DNA of 42,959 nt from Oceanibaculum pacificum (GTDB lineage Bacteria; Pseudomonadota; Alphaproteobacteria; Oceanibaculales; Oceanibaculaceae). Below are positions 17,018-25,520 of this stretch, piece after piece. The stretch spans positions 1 through 42,959 of the forward strand of contig NZ_LPXN01000103.1 of assembly GCF_001618175.1 (NCBI RefSeq). Reading direction: 5' to 3'. Position numbers and translations under genes: made by a program. Under the pieces are notes generated by a model that made no database searches, was not told the DNA's origin, and saw only the letters and a list, made by a program, of their open reading frames with translations. How positions within the stretch are numbered: position 1 is the stretch's first letter; each line of letters starts with the position of its first letter.

Positions 17018-18248
17018 AGTGCCAAAAGGCTGGCGCGAGGTGCGCATAGGTCAAATCGCCCGAGAAGTCTCCATTAGAAACCACGGAAGCGACAACATTC
17101 CTGTCTTGAGCATGACAAAGCACCGGGGCTTTGTCCGCTCCAATGAGTATTTCTCAAAGTCTGTACACAGTGAAAACACCGAGCAATATAAGATCGTCAA
17201 ACGTGGTCAGTTTGCCTACGCCACGATCCATCTGGATGAAGGTTCCATCGACTATCTGAAGAACGAGGACATGGGCTTGATAAGCCCAATGTATACTGTT
17301 TTCGAAACCAACCCTGAAGAGATCGATCCTGTGATCGCCCTCCGAAAATTTAAGCAATTTGCGCTGAGTGGCCGCTTCACCCCCTATAGTAATGGTGGTG
17401 TCAATCGTAGAAAATCGATTCTATTTAGAGACCTTTCTGCTTTCAAATTTGCGCTTCCCCCGCTCACTGAACAACGCGCGATTGCAGAGGTCCTGGGAGC
17501 GGTGGAGGAGGCAATCGCGAATACCGAGGCTTTGATTGAGGCGTTGATCGCCACAAAGAACGAGATTTTGGAAGATCGCCTGAGAATTTCCACTCAAGCC
17601 GGGTGGGAAATTTGTCGATTGCGCGATGTCGCAACAATCCGAACCGGGATATCCAAGAGCAAAGATCGGCAGTTCAAAGACCCGCTTTCAGTCCCGTATT
17701 TGCGGGTAGCAAACGTCCAGGATGGCTATCTTGATCTTGAAGAAATTAAAATGATCACGATCGAGCAGGTTCAGCTTGGGCGTTATTCTCTGCAAAAGGG
17801 AGATGTTCTCTTCAACGAGGGAGGCGATTTCGATAAACTTGGTCGTGGATGCGTTTGGTCTGGTCAAATATCACCCTGCGTTCATCAAAATCATGTTTTC
17901 GTAGTGAGGTGCAAGCCCAAGCTCAACCCAGAGTTTCTTGCACTGTTGGCGGCCAGCCGAAAGGGCAAAGCTTATTTTCGTCTTTCGTCCAAGCAAACAA
18001 CAAATCTTGCGTCGATAAACACGAGTGACCTGCGTTCATTTCCGGTCCTTTTGCCTCCGATGGACGAGCAATTGAAGATTGCGGCTATCGCTAAGACCTT
18101 TGATCAACGAGCGACCGCAGAGAGGGCAAGTCTTGCGCTGCTCGAAGAGATGCGTTCTGCTCTCGCTCAAGAACTCCTTTCGGGTCGGGTCCGTCTCCCG
18201 GACAGCATTATTGCGCGGCATCGCGGCAAAGCTGGGCAAGAGGCATGA
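17007..18248 (+). CDS. hsdS: Type I specificity subunit HsdS (two recognition domains)
   Basis: This 413-aa protein is a full-size HsdS. The first target-recognition domain begins VPKGWREVRIGQIA (1-150). The central conserved region is LPPLTEQRAIAEVLGAVEEAI. The second recognition domain begins GWEICRLRDVATIRTGIS (about 200-350). The distal conserved region is LPPMDEQLKIAAIAKTFDQRA, ending LAQELLSGRVRL. It reads the bipartite DNA target of the complex. The gene overlaps hsdM by 11 bases and hsdR by 4 (ATGA). The recognition domains are visibly AT-richer than the flanking hsdM and hsdR, which is normal for domains exchanged by recombination. The target sequence cannot be read from sequence alone. 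Confidence 0.94.
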   Translation: MSGEVPKGWREVRIGQIAREVSIRNHGSDNIPVLSMTKHRGFVRSNEYFSKSVHSENTEQYKIVKRGQFAYATIHLDEGSIDYLKNEDMGLISPMYTVFETNPEEIDPVIALRKFKQFALSGRFTPYSNGGVNRRKSILFRDLSAFKFALPPLTEQRAIAEVLGAVEEAIANTEALIEALIATKNEILEDRLRISTQAGWEICRLRDVATIRTGISKSKDRQFKDPLSVPYLRVANVQDGYLDLEEIKMITIEQVQLGRYSLQKGDVLFNEGGDFDKLGRGCVWSGQISPCVHQNHVFVVRCKPKLNPEFLALLAASRKGKAYFRLSSKQTTNLASINTSDLRSFPVLLPPMDEQLKIAAIAKTFDQRATAERASLALLEEMRSALAQELLSGRVRLPDSIIARHRGKAGQEA

Positions 18249-21214
18249 ACGAGGCCAGCGAACAGCTTGAGCGCGACTGGGTAGAGATGCCGGCGACGGA
18301 CCTGCTGCGGGTGCTGTTCGACTATAAGCCCTTGTCTCCAGACGACGTGCGGCGGTTGCGCGACGGGCTGGCAACCGAGCCGGTCCTGACGGTTCGACTT
18401 ACTGAATGCCTCAAACGTCTTAATCCATGGCTTGACGAGGAAGGCGTTCGCCGTGCTGTTGCTGCCGTCACGCGCGTGACGGCCATCGATGTGATGGAGG
18501 CCAACGAAAGGGCCTATACGGCCCTCACCTATGGCGTGACGGCCCCCCATACGGAAGGCGGCAGGCGACAGGACCGCAATGTGCGGTTCTTCGATTTCGA
18601 CGATCCATCCGCCAACACATTCGAGTTCGCCCGGCAAATCGCCATCAAGGGTGCGCGCCAGGACATCATTCCCGATATCGTCGTTTACGTGAATGGCCTC
18701 CCGCTCGCGGTGATCGAATGCAAATCGCCGTTATTGGCCGACCCTATGGGCGAGGCCATCCGTCAGTTCCGGCGCTACGAAAGCCGGGATGAATTCGCCG
18801 GGCTTGGCGCACCCCGCTTATTCGAGACGGCACAGATTTCCATCGCACTGGCGCGCGACGTGGCCAAGTTCGGCACGACGCTAACCCCAGCCCGGCAATG
18901 GGCTGAGTGGAAAGACCCCTATCCGCTCACGCTCGATGCGCTCTCAGCACAACTGGGTCGAACACCAACCGGACAAGACATCTTGCTCGCCGGGCTTCTT
19001 TCACCGGCCAATCTGCTAGACCTCATCCGCAACTTCGTGGTGTTCGAGACCATCGACGGGCGGCGGATCAAGAAACTGGTGCGCTATCAGCAGTTCGTTG
19101 CCGTCGGCAAGGCGATTGAGCGCATCAGGACCGCAGCCAGTCCGCAGCGCCGTGGCGGGGTCATCCACCATACCCAAGGCTCCGGCAAATCACTCACGAT
19201 GGTGTTTCTGGCGACCAAGCTCAGACGTTTGCCCGAGGCCGAAAACCCTACCCTGGTCATCGTCACGGATCGAACCGACCTTGATGACCAGATCACCGGA
19301 CAATTCCAGCGTTCAGGCTTTGCCAACCCCATCCAGGCCGAAAGCGGGGACGCGCTGCGTAAGGCTCTGTCGGGCGGCGCTGGAACGACAGTTCTGACGA
19401 CCGTACACAAGTTTCACAGCGCCGTGCCGAGACGGTCTTCGGTTATCTCCGAGGCGCGGAACGTCTTTGTCATGGTCGATGAAGCGCACCGGACGCAGTA
19501 TGGCGCGCTTGCCGCCCGGATGCGGGCCGGACTGCCCAATGCCTGCATGATCGCCTTCACCGGCACGCCCATCGACAAAAAGGACCGTAACACCCGCGAG
19601 GTGTTCGGCGACTATCTGCACCGCTACCTCATCGACCAGGCTGTAAAGGATGGTGCGACCGTCCCGATCTATTACGAGATGCGCGACGCGCAACTGCGAA
19701 TCGACGGGCGCGATCTCGAACGGGATATCCGTGCCACCTTCCCGGAACTGTCTGACGGAGAGATAGAAAAGCTGAAGCGCGGCATGCGGCTTCAGGAGAA
19801 GCTGGCCGGCGCGCCGGCCCGCGTTGAGGCCATCGCCAAAGACATCCTCGCGCACTATCGAAGCACCATCGAGCCGAACGGCTTCAAAGCGCAGATCGTG
19901 ACAGTCAGCCGAGACGTCGCCGTGACCTATGTCGAGGCTTTGCGGCAGCTTGGCGCGCCCGAATGTGCGCTGATCATGTCCGCATCGAACAGTGACAGCG
20001 CCCGGCTGCAAGCCCATCACCTATCCAAGCGCGACCGCGACACCTTAATCGGCCGTTTCAAGAAGCGCGACGATCCACTAAAGATCCTGGTCGTATGCGA
20101 CATGCTGCTGACCGGTTTTGACGCGCCGGTAGAGCAGGTCCTGTATCTTGATGCGCCTCTGCGAGAGCACACGCTTTTGCAGGCGATTGCCCGCGTGAAC
20201 CGCACCGCTGACGGCAAGACCTATGGGCTGGTCGTGGATTATTGGGGGGACAACCGGCGCATCGCAGATGCCCTGGATATGTTCTCCGAAGAGGACGGCA
20301 TTTCCAGCGCGCTCCGCCCGCTGTCCGAGAAGGTCCAGCTTCTTGAAAGCCGGCACCGTGCGGCCATTCGGCTCTTCGAGGGCATTAACCGTCAGGACGA
20401 TACGGCATGCATTGAACTGCTGCGTCCGGATGATATCCGCGCCAAATTCGAGCTCGACTTCCTGCGTTTTGCTGAAGCCATGGATATGGTCTTACCTGAC
20501 CCCAAGGCATTGGAAGAACCCTATCCATCGGACCTGAAGTGGCTATCGCGCATTCGCGTTCTCGCCCGCCGCGCCAACCACGAAGAGCCGTTTGACCCGA
20601 AGGACTACGGCGCAAAGGTCGGCGAGATTATCACCAGTCACCTCTCGGTAACCGGTGTCCAGCAGTTGCTGGTAAAGTTCGATATTCTCGACCCGGCCTT
20701 CCGCCCACATCTGGAAAGCCTGCGGTCAAGTGATGCAAAGGCCGCCGAGATCGAACACGCCATACGCCAGGAAATCCATGTCCGCAGGGACGAAAACCCG
20801 ACGGCATATGCCTCGCTTTGGGAACAGTTGGAGCGGATCGTCAATGACAGGCGGGAGGCTCGCATTTCCGCTGCCAGCGCTTTGACCAAGCTGGAAGCAA
20901 TGATGGGGCAAGCCGCAGATATCCGCTCTGGCGCGTCGGGCAGGAGCGACGGCCTCACGGGAACAGCTGTCGCCATCCTTCCCTTCATTGATGCCGATTT
21001 ACCCGATGCGGAGCGCACCCGGAGTGCAGCCAGCATCACCAAGGCACTCGAGGAGTATGTTGACGTTGTCGACTGGCACTACAAAGAGGACGTGCAGCGA
21101 CAGATGCGCAGATCCATCAAGGAGCAATTGCGCAGCCTGGGATTGGCCCCGGACAAGGTTGAAGCCACGACGGCAAAGATCATGGATGTCGCCCGCGCAA
21201 GGTATACAGGATGA
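18245..21214 (+). CDS. hsdR: Type I restriction subunit HsdR
   Basis: This 989-aa protein is the motor/endonuclease subunit. The nuclease motif PDIVVYVNGLPLAVIECKSP (about residues 141-160) gives the PD...ExK active site. The SF2 helicase motor follows: Walker A HTQGSGKS at about 308, VTDRTDLDDQI at about 340, DEAH at about 410, and FTGTPI at about 437. The helicase motif VVCDMLLTGFDAP and ARVNR follow at 615-655. The C-terminal 300 residues are helical. It cleaves unmodified DNA after ATP-driven translocation. The start overlaps the hsdS stop (ATGA) and the end overlaps the metalloprotease gene (ATGA). No defect is visible, so the system should be active. Confidence 0.96.
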   Translation: MNEASEQLERDWVEMPATDLLRVLFDYKPLSPDDVRRLRDGLATEPVLTVRLTECLKRLNPWLDEEGVRRAVAAVTRVTAIDVMEANERAYTALTYGVTAPHTEGGRRQDRNVRFFDFDDPSANTFEFARQIAIKGARQDIIPDIVVYVNGLPLAVIECKSPLLADPMGEAIRQFRRYESRDEFAGLGAPRLFETAQISIALARDVAKFGTTLTPARQWAEWKDPYPLTLDALSAQLGRTPTGQDILLAGLLSPANLLDLIRNFVVFETIDGRRIKKLVRYQQFVAVGKAIERIRTAASPQRRGGVIHHTQGSGKSLTMVFLATKLRRLPEAENPTLVIVTDRTDLDDQITGQFQRSGFANPIQAESGDALRKALSGGAGTTVLTTVHKFHSAVPRRSSVISEARNVFVMVDEAHRTQYGALAARMRAGLPNACMIAFTGTPIDKKDRNTREVFGDYLHRYLIDQAVKDGATVPIYYEMRDAQLRIDGRDLERDIRATFPELSDGEIEKLKRGMRLQEKLAGAPARVEAIAKDILAHYRSTIEPNGFKAQIVTVSRDVAVTYVEALRQLGAPECALIMSASNSDSARLQAHHLSKRDRDTLIGRFKKRDDPLKILVVCDMLLTGFDAPVEQVLYLDAPLREHTLLQAIARVNRTADGKTYGLVVDYWGDNRRIADALDMFSEEDGISSALRPLSEKVQLLESRHRAAIRLFEGINRQDDTACIELLRPDDIRAKFELDFLRFAEAMDMVLPDPKALEEPYPSDLKWLSRIRVLARRANHEEPFDPKDYGAKVGEIITSHLSVTGVQQLLVKFDILDPAFRPHLESLRSSDAKAAEIEHAIRQEIHVRRDENPTAYASLWEQLERIVNDRREARISAASALTKLEAMMGQAADIRSGASGRSDGLTGTAVAILPFIDADLPDAERTRSAASITKALEEYVDVVDWHYKEDVQRQMRRSIKEQLRSLGLAPDKVEATTAKIMDVARARYTG

Positions 21215-21951
21215 CGGACGCAGCTCAGCATTCCATCGTCTTTGGCGGCGAAACCTTCGATTTCCTGATCGAGCGGACATCGCGCCGGAAAACCGTGGCA
21301 ATATCTGTCGGCTTCGACGGGGTGCGCGTGCTCGCACCATCAGACTTGGACGATGACCGCGTCCTTGGCATCGTTCGAAAGAAAGGCGCCTGGCTGCTTC
21401 GCAAACAGGCAGCGTACCGCGAGCTTGGGGGACAGCCGGTTGCAAAGGAATTTGTCAGTGGCGAGACCTTTCTCTATCTCGGCCGTCAGTATCGCCTGAA
21501 GCTCATTCCCAACGAAACCGCCGTTGTGACCCGGGTTACCGCGAGAGGGTCAGCTCTGGTCGCGCCGGTATTGCCGAATACTGATGCATACGTTCAGCGC
21601 GCCACTGTTCGCAGTGGTCTCAGACACTGGTATCGCGCCCATGCGCTTCAGCATTTTCCAGTCCGTGCGCGAATGATCGCAGAGACGCTAGGCATTCCGA
21701 CACCGATCGTCAAAGTCGTTGACCAGTCCAAACGCTGGGGAAGTTGCGATGCACGGGGACGCATCCGCCTAAACTGGCGGTTGGTCATGGCACCAATGCC
21801 CTTAGTGGACTACGTTATTGCCCACGAGGCTTGTCATGTTCTTGAGCACAATCATTCACGGCGATTTTGGCGGTCATTAGAAACGATCATGCCGGACTAT
21901 GAAGATCGCCTGAGAAGGCTTGATCGAATGGGGCACCAGTTCATTTGGTGA
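21211..21951 (+). CDS. YgjP/SprT-like zinc metalloprotease
   Basis: This 246-aa protein matches the YgjP (DUF45, M48-like) family. It has KRWGSCDARGRIRLNWRLVM, then the zinc motif HEACH in VIAHEACHVLEHNHSRRFW, with the third ligand expected at NHS..FW. Family members usually have HELCH, so A for L is a mild change that keeps the catalytic E and both H. It overlaps hsdR by 4 bases and is the last gene of the restriction operon. YgjP-type proteases are frequently found behind type I R-M genes. Its role there is not established to my knowledge; one possibility is proteolytic control of HsdR, by analogy with ClpXP control in enteric bacteria, but that is inference. A 161-base gap follows. Confidence 0.85.
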   Translation: MTDAAQHSIVFGGETFDFLIERTSRRKTVAISVGFDGVRVLAPSDLDDDRVLGIVRKKGAWLLRKQAAYRELGGQPVAKEFVSGETFLYLGRQYRLKLIPNETAVVTRVTARGSALVAPVLPNTDAYVQRATVRSGLRHWYRAHALQHFPVRARMIAETLGIPTPIVKVVDQSKRWGSCDARGRIRLNWRLVMAPMPLVDYVIAHEACHVLEHNHSRRFWRSLETIMPDYEDRLRRLDRMGHQFIW

Positions 21952-22112
21952 CGGCCACAGGTATGAACGACGAGTTGCTGCTTATGGATATGGCCGTAGG
22001 TTTGCTCCCGTCGAATGGCGCTACTTCGCACCGGCAAGGTCCAGGCCAATGTGGGCTCGGCTGACATCACTCACCGGTGAGGGCTGAGGCTGTGCTCGCA
22101 TAGGCAGACTCG

Positions 22113-23027
22113 TCACGCAGCCTCCTCCAGTCCGCCGAGAAACTTCGCCATCAGGTCGGCGACCTGACGCTGCCGAAGGGTACGCAGGTTCCGCAGTTCA
22201 TCGTCTGCTTCCACATTAGCGTCATTGTCCTCGAAACGTGCGACGGCAACGGGCCCGTCCCGACGGTAGGATTGATCGGGCTTATCATGGATGAAGCGGA
22301 GCCTGAGCTTCGCCAACGCCTCTCGCACGGCCTCAGCGTGCGTGCCCCCCAAGGCTTTCCGGAAAGCGTCAATCGCCGCATCCAGTCCACCGGGGTGATG
22401 TTCAAGGCAATAGACGAGATCGTGCGCGTCCTTGCGCGCATTTCGGTGATCGAATGCGAATGCCTTCAGACAGGTAAAGCTCACAATGTTGGCGTAGCGA
22501 ACCGTCTCGGTTGCCAGTCCCGCGCCATCAAGTAGCTCCGCAGTCAGTTCGATCTTGTCGTGCAAATCGAAGACCATCGATGCGTGTGGGATATTGAGTG
22601 CAGAGACATTGCCTTCAGTCGGCAGCACCTTGACCTTCCCGCCACCCAGTTCAGGGTGCTCGGCGAGAAATTCGAGGATCATCGTCGCGCCCGTCTTTAG
22701 TCGCGCCTCCCACCGCCACGAAACCTTCACGCCTTTCTCATTCGTGCCTCGCTCGAAGCCCATCGCATGGAGGTTTTCCTCCAAGGTGCTGTAGGCTTGG
22801 GTATCGGTGAGGATGCCGACATCTACGACGACATCGACATCGCCGGTGCCGGCATGTTGAGGCACCTCGGGCGGTCGGGCAGCGACGAGGTAACGCGGCG
22901 TGAGGCCGCCGACGAGGAATACTGAGTCCTTCCAGGGCCCGAAGCCGCGGAGCAGCGTGACGAGCACACGCTCGCACGCTTCGGTTACGTCACCATCATA
23001 GGCGGCCATGGTCCTGGATTTGGTCAT
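22113..23027 (-). CDS. AbiEii-like nucleotidyltransferase
   Basis: This 304-aa protein has a nucleotidyltransferase pattern: FLVGGLTPRYLV (about residues 37-48, the hG[G/S] strand-helix) followed by GTGDVDVVVD (the D-x-D metal pair, about 61-70). The KAFAFDHRNARKDAHDLVYCLEHHP segment at about 190 resembles the 'K..a...R...KD..Dl..l' region of AbiEii and related toxins. In AbiE systems this protein transfers nucleotides to RNA, including tRNA, and arrests growth. It begins 1 base inside the stop of its partner (TAATG) and lies downstream of it, as in AbiEi-AbiEii operons. A start at M7 (23009) is also possible. Nucleotidyltransferase fold is fairly secure; AbiEii identity is likely. Confidence 0.7.
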   Translation of the reverse strand: MTKSRTMAAYDGDVTEACERVLVTLLRGFGPWKDSVFLVGGLTPRYLVAARPPEVPQHAGTGDVDVVVDVGILTDTQAYSTLEENLHAMGFERGTNEKGVKVSWRWEARLKTGATMILEFLAEHPELGGGKVKVLPTEGNVSALNIPHASMVFDLHDKIELTAELLDGAGLATETVRYANIVSFTCLKAFAFDHRNARKDAHDLVYCLEHHPGGLDAAIDAFRKALGGTHAEAVREALAKLRLRFIHDKPDQSYRRDGPVAVARFEDNDANVEADDELRNLRTLRQRQVADLMAKFLGGLEEAA

Positions 23028-24115
23028 TATCCTGCCAGACGCTCGGATCGAAGATGATCGGCCATTTCCTTCGCGCGGCCGGATCCCTGAAGGAGATCGA
23101 GATAGACCTGAACTGGCGGTGCGTAGGCAATACCGTCGATGCGCTCGCCGATTACGATGTGCTGTCTACCGGCCTCCTCGATCACGCCGAGGTTCCAGCC
23201 TTCCGAGACAGGTCGCGCCTCAAGGCGTGAGAGGGCCTCATTTCGCGCACTTCCACCTTGGATGCGGCATTTGAGCTGCGAGATCGAGGAGAGGTAAGGC
23301 GCATAGACCTGCGCCGCGGCTTCCGCCGTGACCGCATAGCGCGCGTGCGCATCCCGGCATGCGTCGTCGAGCCGGCGCGCAATCTGTGCTGCGTCGCTGC
23401 CCGGAACATAGTAACGCTCGATCCGCAGCGGCTTCTGATTGACGATCAGGCGGGACCATTCGTCGAGAACCAGCCCTCGCTCGCGTAGGCGACGTAGCTT
23501 GGCCGGCCCCGCCCCCTCGACCTCAAGCCAGTCGCGGCGCTCCATTTCAGTCAACGTTTCCGATGCCGTCGCTGGTGATACGCCGGTATCTTCAGCAAGC
23601 TCCTTCACGCTTACCCAGTTCGGCGCCGCTTCGACGACCGCCTGGACGACGCGCGCCCGCTGACCTTGGAAGATCGAGCCGAACGCTCGATTCGCTTTCT
23701 TGGGCGGTGGGCGATCTATCAGGACATAAGCCCTCGCCGACGGGATGAAGAGCGAACCGCCGGGGTCGAAATAGCCGATGCTTTCCTGCTGCAGCACCTC
23801 GCGCGCGCCTTTCGAGATTGCGCCGGCGATTAACATTGCTACCTTCTCGACAGACCCGTTCATTCCATCGAGATACTCGCGGAGTTGCCAGATTTGCTGG
23901 CGCACATCCCTCGGGAAGAGCTCGCGCTTTGCCTCTACGACCAACTCAAAATTGTGGTTGTTGAGGCTTACGTCCAGGAGACCGTCAGGGACATAACGGC
24001 TGCTAATCCGGGCCTCACAATTGCGCTGGCGCACGGACGAACCCGGCAGCGCCGATATGGCGCGGCAGAGTTCATTCAGCAATTCATGCTCTTTGACCTC
24101 GATGTTTTTTTGCAT
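23027..24115 (-). CDS. AbiEi-like regulator with N-terminal PD-(D/E)xK-like domain
   Basis: This 362-aa protein has two parts. Residues 1-150 contain YVPDGLLDVS...NFELVVEAKRELFPRDVRQQIWQL, an arrangement like a PD-(D/E)xK nuclease core (PD...D...ExK) followed by a Q-helix. Residues 165-235 are a winged helix (VSVKELAEDTGVSPATASETLTEMERRDWL), as in AbiEi antitoxins. The C-terminal 120 residues (DAAQIARRLDDAC...AAAQVYAPYLSS) fit the AbiEi C-terminal domain. It probably binds its own promoter and neutralises the nucleotidyltransferase. The ATG at 24115 has no clear ribosome site and may be leaderless. AbiEi proteins I know are 200-290 aa and lack the nuclease-like part, so this is a variant. Confidence 0.65.
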   Translation of the reverse strand: MQKNIEVKEHELLNELCRAISALPGSSVRQRNCEARISSRYVPDGLLDVSLNNHNFELVVEAKRELFPRDVRQQIWQLREYLDGMNGSVEKVAMLIAGAISKGAREVLQQESIGYFDPGGSLFIPSARAYVLIDRPPPKKANRAFGSIFQGQRARVVQAVVEAAPNWVSVKELAEDTGVSPATASETLTEMERRDWLEVEGAGPAKLRRLRERGLVLDEWSRLIVNQKPLRIERYYVPGSDAAQIARRLDDACRDAHARYAVTAEAAAQVYAPYLSSISQLKCRIQGGSARNEALSRLEARPVSEGWNLGVIEEAGRQHIVIGERIDGIAYAPPVQVYLDLLQGSGRAKEMADHLRSERLAG

Positions 24116-24125
24116 ATTTGATGTC

Positions 24126-24222
24126 CAGTGAATATCGGATTAATAGCGAATATTCAGGGAAAATGCAATATTCATTGACCAGTAAATTTGAGAGCCACAT
24201 TTTGCAGAGTCACGGAATATTG
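24126..24222. promoter_or_regulatory. Candidate operator region of the AbiE-like operon
   Basis: Several short palindromic sites cluster here: GAATATTC (24148-24155), CAATATTC (24166-24173) and GAATATTG (24215-24222). GTGAATAT (24128-24135) is half of an imperfect inverted repeat with AATATTCATTG. TATCGGA (24133-24139) also occurs in the HipB-side repeat. The region is AT-rich and should hold the minus-strand promoter. Confidence 0.4.
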
Positions 24223-24244
24223 CCTCTGATCCAGCCAGGGAATT

Positions 24245-24309
24245 CCTGCATGATTATGCGCTATATCCGATATGGCGATATTATCGGAAACAGCGCATAA
24301 TCATGCAGG
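24245..24309. promoter_or_regulatory. 17-bp perfect inverted repeat abutting the HipB-like ATG
   Basis: CCTGCATGATTATGCGC (24245-24261) and its exact inverse (24293-24309) flank a 31-base spacer. Inside the spacer is a second perfect pair, TCCGATA (24266-24272) and TATCGGA (24282-24288). The right arm ends at the base before the ATG, so it occupies the ribosome-binding position. It could be the HipB-like operator, or a leader hairpin hiding the start. Confidence 0.6.
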
Positions 24310-24561
24310 ATGACAGAGCTGGCCCGCACCCCAAAGCAGCTTGGAAGCATCCTTCAGCGCGCCCGTAAGAAACAGGGGCTCACTCAGACAGAGCTTGGCG
24401 ATCGGGCCGGGTTACGACAGGAAACCATCTCCCTGATGGAAACCGGCAATCCCGCGACAAGGTTGGAAACACTCCTGTCGGTCCTTGCTGCCCTTGACCT
24501 GGAATTCAGGATTGCCCCGCGCACGAAAGGTCGCGATTCTGACATCGAGGAGATTTTCTGA
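24310..24561 (+). CDS. HipB-like XRE-family regulator
   Basis: This 83-aa protein is a HipB-type helix-turn-helix: LGSILQRARKKQGLTQTELGDRAGLRQETISLMETGN (residues 12-48), then TRLETLLSVLAALDLEFRI, the usual dimerisation end. HipB normally precedes the kinase gene hipA; none follows here. Instead a 220-aa protein of unknown function starts 67 bases downstream. No spaced ribosome site is visible before the ATG because the right arm of a 17-bp inverted repeat lies there. It probably represses its own gene, and possibly the divergent AbiE-like operon, since the TATCGGA motif occurs on both sides. Domain call is secure. Confidence 0.88.
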   Translation: MTELARTPKQLGSILQRARKKQGLTQTELGDRAGLRQETISLMETGNPATRLETLLSVLAALDLEFRIAPRTKGRDSDIEEIF

Positions 24562-24628
24562 GGGCAGGTGTGGCGCCTGGGGAATTCCGCGTCCTGGGTT
24601 TCCAATACATGTGTCTGAAGGAGTCGAC

Positions 24629-25291
24629 ATGCGCGACCAATATGCCGGTGATGTCTCGGATTATCTGAAATTCAGCCTGCTGCGCGCGCTTGTCCGGGAG
24701 CAGGCGCCACTGGCAGCGGAGGGTGCCGCTGACCGCCTTCTCGGAATCGCCTGGTATTATGTGCCCGGCGATGATGGCAGGCCAGATGGGCGCCATACTG
24801 AATATCTGACCGATCCGTTGTGGCGGGCGCTGGACCCGGGCTTGCATGACGGCTTGCGATCCCTGCCGGCACGAAGCCTCGCCGCCCTTGAGGCTGCGCC
24901 GATCTGGCCGGAGGCGACCCTGTTCCACCGTATCCCCGTTCCCGGCCGGAAGCAGCGTCAGGTTTGGCACGCTGCCAAGGCGGAATTTCTGGACACTGCA
25001 GATCTGCTGTTCCTGGACCCCGATAATGGCATTGCCGCTGCCGGCGGCGCTGCCGGACCCAAGCACACTTCCATGGCCGAGATCGCCGCGTTGCGGCGCA
25101 CCGGCCGATGCCTGGTGATCATCACATTCCCCGGCCGGAGGCCGCATGCGGAGCTGGTCGATGAGCTGCATCACCGGCTGAGAACAGAGGCCGGGGCAAG
25201 CGCCGTCGCCGCACTGCGCACCAATGTCTGCGTCCCGAGTGCGCCCGGCGAGAATGTCTGCTTTTCCAAATTGCGGCGTACCACGGAATGA
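24629..25291 (+). CDS. Uncharacterised FLDPDNG-motif protein
   Basis: This 220-aa protein begins MRDQYAGDVSDYLKFSLLR. It has LGIAWYYVPGDDGRPDGRHTEYL (about 36-58), LFLDPDNGI (about 131-139) and a C-terminal NVCFSKLRR. I recognise this as a recurring family of hypothetical proteins (D.YLKf.LLR, WY..PDd...DGrH..YL, FLDPDNG) but know no function. The DPDNG turn could be metal- or nucleotide-binding. It has no signal peptide or membrane span. The ATG at 24629 has AAGGAG five bases upstream; the longer frame from 24485 would overlap the HipB-like gene. It is in the position where HipA would sit, so it may be a toxin or effector repressed by the HipB-like protein; that is inference only. Confidence 0.7.
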   Translation: MRDQYAGDVSDYLKFSLLRALVREQAPLAAEGAADRLLGIAWYYVPGDDGRPDGRHTEYLTDPLWRALDPGLHDGLRSLPARSLAALEAAPIWPEATLFHRIPVPGRKQRQVWHAAKAEFLDTADLLFLDPDNGIAAAGGAAGPKHTSMAEIAALRRTGRCLVIITFPGRRPHAELVDELHHRLRTEAGASAVAALRTNVCVPSAPGENVCFSKLRRTTE

Positions 25292-25520
25292 CCGGCTTGG
25301 GGGGCGAATCCCGAACGGCAGCTTGTCGGGCGTTCTCGCCAGAACCGGACAGACGGCTTCCGGCCCATTGTGGTCTTTCAGGAATGGATTGCCGGTGCCC
25401 AGAATCCGACGTTCCTGATCGAATGGATGGCTCCTCTAGACGTGGCTCTATGACCATAATCGTATAGGTGGTGCCGGGGTCGTCCATCTCATCAAGTCAG
25501 ATGTATTGTCGTTCGCAAAA

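Noticed and set aside
21964-22065. A 33-codon plus-strand frame after the metalloprotease gene
   Set aside because: It has no ribosome site and no conserved features, and is more likely chance.
25122-25487. A minus-strand frame overlapping the end of the FLDPDNG gene
   Set aside because: Most of it is antisense to a supported gene, and the remainder shows no recognisable domain.
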